Below, piece by piece: positions 57,251 through 64,000 of a stretch of 64,000 bases of DNA. This stretch comes from Rhabdophis nuchalis. Its lineage: Eukaryota > Chordata > Lepidosauria > Squamata > Natricidae. A program made the position numbers and the translations under genes. The stretch covers positions 95,399,375 through 95,463,374 of the forward strand of contig CM077644.1 in assembly GCA_039707465.1 (NCBI GenBank), read 5' to 3'. The notes under the pieces are model-generated. The model saw only the letters and a list, made by a program, of their open reading frames with translations, searched no databases and was not told where the DNA came from. Within the stretch, counting starts at the first letter, position 1; every line of letters begins with the position of its first letter.

Positions 57251-57429
57251 GAGAGCTCCTGAGGATTCTGAGCACAGCCAAAATATCAAAAACAGGAAAC
57301 AACTCAGCGGAAAGTCGCAGACAATGAAACATTCTCTACCGAAAACATTACATCTATGTTTACTAACTGGGGATTAGGGCCAGTGGTGATGTTGTTTTTA
57401 CACTTAGATACTTGTTGTGATACTTGATT

Positions 57430-57617
57430 AGAACTAACCTTGGTGGGAAGGTAACAGCGTTCCATGCTCCTTAGGTGTTTAGTCATTCCGGCCACATGAC
57501 CACTGAGATGTTTTTGGACAGCACTGGCTCTTTGGCTTTGAAACAGAGATGAGCATGCCCCCCTAGAGTTGGGAACGATATGCACATATGTGCGAGGGGA
57601 ACTTTTACTTTACTTGA
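57430..57617 (+). mobile_element. Sauria SINE, 5'-truncated
   Basis: It begins in the body (CCTTGGTGGGAAGGTAACAGC) and ends GGGGAACTTTTACTTTACTT, a decayed ACCTTT tail. Confidence 0.8.
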
Positions 57618-57640
57618 TTCCTGCCTTTGTAGTGGTTTAA

Positions 57641-58172
57641 ATGCGCGAGCTGCACTGGCTGCCTGTGGTCTTCCGGGTGCGCTTCAAGGTCGTAGTTACC
57701 ATCTTCAAAACGCCCCATGGCTCGGGTCCTGGTTACTTGAGAGACTGCCTCCTACCACATTCCTCCCTTCGACCTGTCCGCTCTCACAGAGTTGGCCTTC
57801 TCAGGTTGCCGTCAGCCGGTCAATGCCGACTGGCCACCCCCAGGGGAAGAGCCTTCTCTGTGGCGGGTCCGACACTCTGGAACGACCTCCCCCCCCCCCC
57901 CCCGATATCCGTACCATCACGGACCTACGACTCTTCCGTCGGATGGTAAAAGCTCATCTCTTTCGTCTTGCCGGCCTGACATAGATTAGGGACTATGTTA
58001 ATTTGGTATTTATGGTTTTAATTATTTATTCAATTTTAGCACAGTCGTATTGATTTAATTGTTTTTTAAATTTTGTATATTGTGGGGTTTTATCTTTCTG
58101 TGCACCGCCCTGAGTCCCTTTTGGTGAAAAGGGCGGTATATAAATTGAAAATAAAGTAAAGTAAAGTAAAGC
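57641..58172 (+). mobile_element. CR1/L3-clade LINE copy G, short 3' copy
   Basis: [17 protein letters not shown] through [18 protein letters not shown], then a run of about 16 C (57888-57903) breaks the frame. The 3' UTR has CGCCCTGAGTCCC...GGCGGTATATAAATTG and a (TAAAG)n tail at 58153-58170. Confidence 0.88.
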
Positions 58173-58174
58173 AC

Positions 58175-60480
58175 ACTATAGCACATTTAAATGTACAGCT
58201 TGCTGTAAACGCTGCTTAATGCAACTTGAGCTGCTGTTTATGGGCTTTTAGAAAATATTAACACAAACATAGAACACATAACAAGCATACCCCTTTCCTA
58301 AAGTCTGAGAAAATTTTGGCCAGACTTGTATAAATATCCCAAGACCTATTGAAACTGGACATGCATAACTAATAGCAGGACTACATTTTAAGCAACCTAG
58401 CTGCATACACACCCAGCATTGTAGTTATTTTGCCACGCTGATTCCTTTTTGGGAGGGGAGGGGGAACCCTTGTAAATTGAGCTGTGTCCTGTAGGCAAAG
58501 AGGGAATACAGAGATGTTTGTTAGGTGCCTTTGTGACACGCTGCCAGAATCCAGGCAATTACTGAGCTACAAAGAGCATCTGGCACAGAATGTGGAAATA
58601 GATTGTTGCGCTACCAAGATTTTGCTCACAAAGACCAGCCTCACTAATAGGCCTCTGCTCCAGTGAAGACCTCGAGGCTTCCTTCAGCAAAATGGCAGGG
58701 CATTCAAGACTAGACTTTGCTGGAAAGATTCAGGAACAATGTCATTTTCCTGTTTCATTTCACTTGGGGACATCTAGAGATCTTCAATTTATAATTAAAG
58801 CACACAGGTTTGTTTTTTTTTTTCATCACCATGATGTGTCTGAACACTGATGTTTTATTCCACGTTTAGCTTATTTGGCTGACATTTAATCCCTGCGAGG
58901 CTGGAAGTTCTGTTTTTTTCACTGGAACCAGTAAATGTCAGTTGAATACATTTGCTATATTCAGTAGACTGAAGCCGCTTTCATCTGGAGAGTGTTGAAG
59001 TTCATAATCTGCCATGGTTGGGGGCAAGGAATGAGGAAGGAAAAATGATTTCTGGTACTTTTGTCCGGTCTTCCAGGCAAGGATTAATATATGGTACATT
59101 AAAGAGCTGTTTTGTCTCTTGGTTTTTAGGAAGCACATTAGATGTTCATTTATTTGTGCAAAATTCTGCTCTATCTTAAGGAGGTTGCGTAATTAATTAT
59201 TTTGGAATTTTGGATGGCTCAACTCTTGTGTATGTTTTTTCTCAGATAAGTTCCCTGGATTCACCAAGGCTTATTAACCCCTGAAGTTTTGGATTGCAAT
59301 TTTAAATGTCCAAATGTGTGGCCAATGTTGTGCATCACAAAGGACACAGGGCTTCAAGAGAAGACATATGGATGATGTGTAATGCTCTGTGTGTAGATGT
59401 TTTCACAATTTGTGCATCCTCCTTGCACGCTTAGTCAATAGCATGTGCCTTAAAATGCATTTTAGGAAATCAGGATCTGAAATTCAGAATTAGGATCTCG
59501 ATAATAGTCAGTGTTGTTACCAAAAGTCAAGGAGGAAGGGAGACTTATAGAAGTTTATAAAAAATAGGAACATTGCTTGGTAAATTTAATTAGTTAAAAT
59601 TTGCATCAATCTTCAGACTAATCTTTCTGAAGATCAAAGGATATTCTTTTGTATTTATACACTCCCTGGACTTGTCACTACAGGTGAGTGTTACAAGAAA
59701 GATTCCTTTTGGTGTGAGAGCGAGAATATGTTTTCCCAGGTAGTCCTGCCACCTGCAATTTCTACATCTATGTTTACAGTCGCTTTATTACTTGGCTCAA
59801 TTTCCTTCTTGGTCTATTTAAAAGATTTTCAGCTTTGAAAAGAAGAAAATACTAGTCATTTGGAAAAATATTTGAACAGGGTCGGCAGTGTATTTTTATA
59901 TATTTGCTTACATGCTAGCAACCAAAGATGGTGTAGGAATAGTTTTTGTGCTTGCAGAGCAAGATCTGTCTCATGTTTTGTGAGATTGAGTCCAGGTGTT
60001 GCCAGTTTCTGTTTCTTAGGGTAGATTGTGAATGTCATTCATAGTAAGTTATATTTAGGAGAAAATGTAATATAGAAAGGATAAATAGCACAAAGAATCC
60101 TGAGATCATGCTCTGTTGAGTTAAAGATAATTCTCAACTGAGCTTACAGAATAATAATGAATATTGTAGAATTCAAGAACTGTTCCCGTTTATTGCCATT
60201 AGAGACTGTTATACAAGAGACTAAGGTAGACTTAAACCAGACCACTGCTGTTTTTCTTTCTAGCTATTTATCTCCCCCATGACCTATGAATGTAATTTTT
60301 TAAGGCCAAATTATAACAAATTCATGGATGACTCATGCTAACCACATTCTCAATTCCTCTTCTTCCCACAGAAATCTTGGATGGTCCCAATGCACCCTGT
60401 GCTTTCCCCAGCTTTTGTCTGAAAACATTGTAGGAGGAGAGAAGTGTTAGACTGGTGGGAAAACAAAATCAGGCATCTGG
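58175..60480. other. Intron 3 sequence, nothing recognised
   Basis: No exon, SINE or terminal repeat identified across about 2.3 kb. Confidence 0.5.
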
Positions 60481-60735
60481 GAATATTTTTCCCCGACTAA
60501 AAAGGATATATTAAAAGGCATAAGCTTTTTGTGAGCTGCATCATCGGATGAAAAAAAAAACCAGCAGCTCATAAAAGCTTATGTTTTTCAATACAATTTG
60601 TTAGTTAATGTCATCAAGCAGCCATATACACTCGTATAAGGTTCAAGTCAGCAATGTTATTGTGTTCTGCCTATATTACAAGAATCTTCCCCTGGCTGCT
60701 TGCCTTTCCTTGAGAACAACGAAATAAGGTATGGC

Positions 60736-60930
60736 CAGGCATGAAATCCGTTTACCTTCGCTACCAGTTCGGACTGGGAACGCTCACACGTGGCGCTTCT
60801 GTGCATGCGCATAACCTTCTGCGCATGCGCAGAGCATCCATGATGACATTTGGGCAGGTGGGTGGAGCCTCCCGCGACCACCACTATCGGTTTTCCTGAA
60901 CCGGGGTGAACTGGCAGAATACCACCTCTG
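60736..60930. mobile_element. hAT-like element (CAGnnGTGnnATnC type)
   Basis: The ends CAGGCATGAAATCC and AGAATACCACCTCTG are diverged inverted repeats. The flanks GGTATGGC/GTTATGCC match 6/8. TGCGCATGCGCAGA lies inside. Related to 9653-9853. Confidence 0.6.
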
Positions 60931-61403
60931 GTTATGCCACTCGTAGCTGCGCAAGGACCCAAGACTAGTCCCCTGCTTGACCCATCCTCCCTGCCAGATT
61001 TCACAACAGTTGGAAAAGGGGCTACCAGACTCTGTTTTTCCTGATTTGTTTTCAGAAATTCATATACATTAGGCTCTTATTGAGGGATACATTCTCTTTA
61101 TGTGTAAACAGTTTCAGGAAGGCCTAGGTTATTTTATTTTTTTTAATGCGGGGAAACATGCCATCCATCAAATCTTCAGAATTTATGAGAGAACCCCAAT
61201 TGCATGTTAAGGGAAGTAGATCTAGGAGCAGACATTGCATTCCCTTTTTAATCTGTCCACTGCCCCCCTCCCCCCCAAAACTCTTCATTGAGTACATAAT
61301 AACTTTGACCATCTGCCCCGAAATCATGCGTTGTGATTAGAAAAGATTGGCCGCAGCCTTGTTGTTTATCTTTCTACAGCTCTTAATAGTAATTTTCTTA
61401 GTT

Positions 61404-61912
61404 TTATTTCATTTCATTTCATTTATTCGACTTATTAACCGCCCCCTCTCCCCGAAGGGACTCGGGGCGGTGCACAGGAAAATATAAAAATATAAAAAAT
61501 ACAATACATCACAATAAATACATAAATACATTAAAACTATATTAAATTACACCCTGTGCTAAAAACTACCCCATTAAAATCCCTAAAGCCCAATTTAAAA
61601 TTTCTCTACTAAACAACTGAGGCTGAAAACAGTAGGTTAGGCCAGGCCAGCCTGTTGGGAAAAGTAGGTTTTTAGTTGCTGGCGGAAGGAGCGGAGGTCC
61701 GGGATAGATCTAAGTTCGGGGGGTAGGTCGTTCCAGAGGGCTGAGCCCGCCACAGAGAAGGCCCTTCCCCTGGGCGTCACCCGCTGGCATTGCCTAGTGG
61801 ATGGCACCCAGAGAAGCCCCTCTCTGTGGGAGCGAATCGGCTGAAGGGATGTATGGGATAGGATGCGATCCCGCAGATAACTAGGTCCCATGCCATGGAG
61901 CGCTTTGAAGAT
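61404..61912 (-). mobile_element. CR1/L3-clade LINE copy H, short 3' copy, antisense
   Basis: The minus-strand frame (stop at 61637-61639) holds [15 protein letters not shown] and [23 protein letters not shown]. The 3' end CCGCCCCCTCTCCCCGAAGG is followed by a (ATGAA)n tail at 61404-61427. 5' truncated at about 61912. Confidence 0.9.
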
Positions 61913-62110
61913 TGTGCCCCCATCCACTTCTCTCTTTCTACATACATTACCTTCCTGCTTTCAGCTAAGTTCACATTGTCTGTCTTTCTATAAGGGAACG
62001 GAATAGGATTTCTTTGCCTATCCCAAATTCCTTACAGTATATCACCTTATGGTTTTTTTCAGTAAAGAAGGGCAGCTTCCTTTTAAATCTTTCTTTTATG
62101 GGAGTGTATA

Positions 62111-62520
62111 AAAGTACTCCTCAATTTTCAACCACAATTGGGAATCAGAATTTGATTGCTTGCTAAGCAAGGAGGTTATTAAGTGATTTTATGCTTTATT
62201 TTATGACTTTTGGGGCATGGTTTCTAAGTGAATTACTGCAGTTGTTAAGTGAATCATGCAGTCTTTCAATGAATCGGCTTCCTCCATTGACTTTGATTGT
62301 CAGAAACAGGCTGGGAAGGTGGCAAAGGGCGATTCCATGACCCTAGGAGGCTGCAACCCTTGTAAATACATGCCAGTTGCCAAGCACCCGAATTTTTATC
62401 ATGATATCATGGGGATTTTGTGACAGTTGTAATTGTGAGGATTGATCCCATTTTTTTCAGGGAGGTTGTAACTTTGAACGGTTGCTAAATGAACGGTTGC
62501 AAGTGGAGGACTTCCTGTAC
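62111..62520. mobile_element. Tigger-like non-autonomous element
   Basis: GTACTCCTCAATTTTCAACC start and GCAAGTGGAGGACTTCCTGTAC end, with the usual GTTGTTAAGTGAATC and GTCAGAAACAGG blocks. Confidence 0.65.
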
Positions 62521-62599
62521 TCAGAAGCTATTCATCAGGGATCAGAAAGCAACTGAGATATTTTAATTAAAGGGGTTTTAAACACGACATGTCCTAGAG

Positions 62600-62713
62600 C
62601 AGGGCTGTAAAACTGGTGTCCTGCTGGCCGGATGCTCCCCAGCTCCGCGAATGGAAAAAATGTCGTGAAACGTCACGTGAGGGCAACGTGACGCGGCGAG
62701 TTTGACACCCGTA
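62600..62713. mobile_element. hAT-type MITE, first of a tandem pair
   Basis: It starts CAGGGCTGTAAAACTGG and ends GAGTTTGACACCCGTA, related to 2090-2215. TCCTAGAG lies on both sides (62592-62599, 62714-62721). Confidence 0.78.
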
Positions 62714-62721
62714 TCCTAGAG

Positions 62722-62856
62722 CAGGGTTCTTCAACCTTGGCAACTTTACGACTTGTGGACTCCAACTCCCAGAATTCCTCAGCCAGCACAGCTGGCTGAG
62801 GAATTCTGGGAGTTGAAGTCCACAAATCGTAAAGTTGCCAAGGTTGGAGACCCCTG
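62722..62856. mobile_element. Palindromic hAT MITE, second of a tandem pair
   Basis: The arms begin CAGGGTTCTTCAACCTTGG around CAGCACAGCTGGCTG. TCCTAGAG is perfect on both sides (62714-62721, 62857-62864); the left one is also the right target repeat of the preceding element. Confidence 0.94.
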
Positions 62857-63487
62857 TCCTAGAGTAAATACGGACCACAGAAATAGCAACCACATGTGCC
62901 TCAGAAAGGAGATTTGAATTTACTGAGGGAGAAGACCACCATCCCATGAAAAACATTAGTGGAGTACTCGGCGGGTGGGAAAGAGCAATAAAAAGGAGAG
63001 GTAACATTCATTGGAGAACTATTTATTGAGGGAAATGGCATTGAAAGGAAGCACTATTAAGGGGACAATACCATTAAAATATGAAAGCATTCACAAAGCA
63101 CTCGGATGGGGAACTAACAGTCAGTGGGAAATAGCATTGAAAGGAAACACAGCTTTCATTAGGAAATAGCATGTAAAACAATAAGCAGTATTGAGGGGTG
63201 GAAGTGAACAGCCCTGGGGGGGTAACAGTGGAACAGCCTGTACGGTGCACTTTTAATAGGAAGGGAGTGTTCAATACATGTTCTGTATTGCGGTAGAGAG
63301 GGAAGGAGAGAGGCAAGTGTGTGATTTTTGGAGAAGCCAGAGAAAGAAGAGGTACAAATGTCTTAAATGTGGTGATTGGGAGTTCAGAAGAAAGGGGGGG
63401 GGGATGGGGACCAAGGACCTTATGTTACGTAACAGATCAGGGGTAGTAGAAGAAGACAACAACCATACAGTAAGTTAGGACAAATAC

Positions 63488-63568
63488 CGTATTTTTCGGA
63501 GTATAAGATGCACCCTTTTTCCTCTAAAAAGAGGCTGAAAATCTGGGTGCCTCTTATACATCGAATGC
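63488..63568. mobile_element. Interspersed DNA-transposon-like repeat end
   Basis: ACCGTATTTTTCGGAGTATAAG followed by GAGGCTGAAAATCTGGGTG is a terminus I associate with a widespread reptile repeat. The right end is not found before the window ends. Class uncertain. Confidence 0.4.
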
Positions 63569-64000
63569 AGCATTTTTTGCTTCCTGAAACCCCGCCCCTT
63601 CACCAAACTGGCTGTGCCTAGCGTTATGGAGGCTTCCAGAGAACTCCTGGAGGCTGGGGAGGGCAGAAAGTAGCCTAAATCGGTATGTTTTTTGGGCCCC
63701 CCCATCCCCCAGCAGCACCTATAAGCCTCCATAGGGCTATGCATGCAATTTATTTGACACAAAAATGGCTCGTTTTCGCGATAAATGAGGTGTTTTTTGC
63801 TCATTTTTCACCCCACTCCCACCCCCCCAGGAGCACTCTGCAAGCCCCCCCAAGGCTAGTCATGCTTTTTATTTGAAGAAAAATGGCCACGTTTTTGTGG
63901 AGAAAGAGCAGTTTGGGGGAGGTATGCAAAGTCCAAAAAAACATTTTTTTTCTTTTTCCTTTCAGAAGGCTATTTAGTTACTTGGAAACTTTAAGATTTT

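Overview
The window is vertebrate nuclear DNA, almost certainly from a squamate reptile and most likely a snake. The evidence is one recognisable vertebrate gene with typical GT-AG introns, Sauria-type SINEs (tRNA-like head, tail running into ACCTTT), eight copies of one CR1/L3-clade LINE, R4-like LINE ends, and very many short palindromic MITEs. The species assignment is inferred from repeat content, not from a diagnostic gene.

The only host gene I can support is ALG14, on the + strand. It encodes the membrane-anchor subunit of the UDP-GlcNAc transferase that adds the second sugar of the dolichol-linked N-glycan precursor. Exon 1 (coding from 21277), exon 2 (23348-23499) and exon 3 (33450-33581) join in frame to give 141 codons. 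The last exon is not visible and probably lies beyond the right edge, so about 30 kb of intron 3 fills the rest of the window. The left 21 kb has no supported exon and is read as intergenic.

Region by region: 0.5-4.5 kb holds a local complex duplication (549-1224 copied to 3628-4239, and a 3400-3630 segment copied to 4371-4452) with hAT and SINE insertions and an LTR. 9.4-11.7 kb has a Tigger-like element and three R4-like LINE 3' ends. 12.7-13.7 kb is a triple nest (hAT in LTR in MITE). 17.1-18.9 kb is the longest LINE, with an open 515-codon reverse transcriptase reading frame. 20.9-21.6 kb is the ALG14 promoter and exon 1. 24-26 kb holds two LINE fragments in intron 2. 30-33 kb has a SINE, an antisense LINE and an unexplained acidic ORF with a good splice acceptor. 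39-42.7 kb has a near-2-kb antisense LINE and SINEs. 43.5-44.4 kb and 47-49 kb are nested composites. 53-54.5 kb is a hAT-like element carrying a long CTTT microsatellite and a GC-rich block. 56.9-58.2 kb and 61.4-62.9 kb hold more SINE, LINE and MITE copies.

The strongest new observation is the target sites. Twenty-three insertions, almost all with CAG...CTG ends, are flanked by 8-bp direct repeats whose central two bases are TA in every case (nnnTAnnn, the signature of the Buster branch of hAT transposases). A second group of elements (CAGnGGTGG-type ends) also has 8-bp repeats, but mostly without the central TA. Twice, one element has landed exactly in the duplicated target of another. One MITE has its pre-insertion site preserved in a nearby duplicated copy. 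I found no CRISPR array, no host RNA gene and no operon-like system; the interest lies in transposon biology and genome rearrangement.
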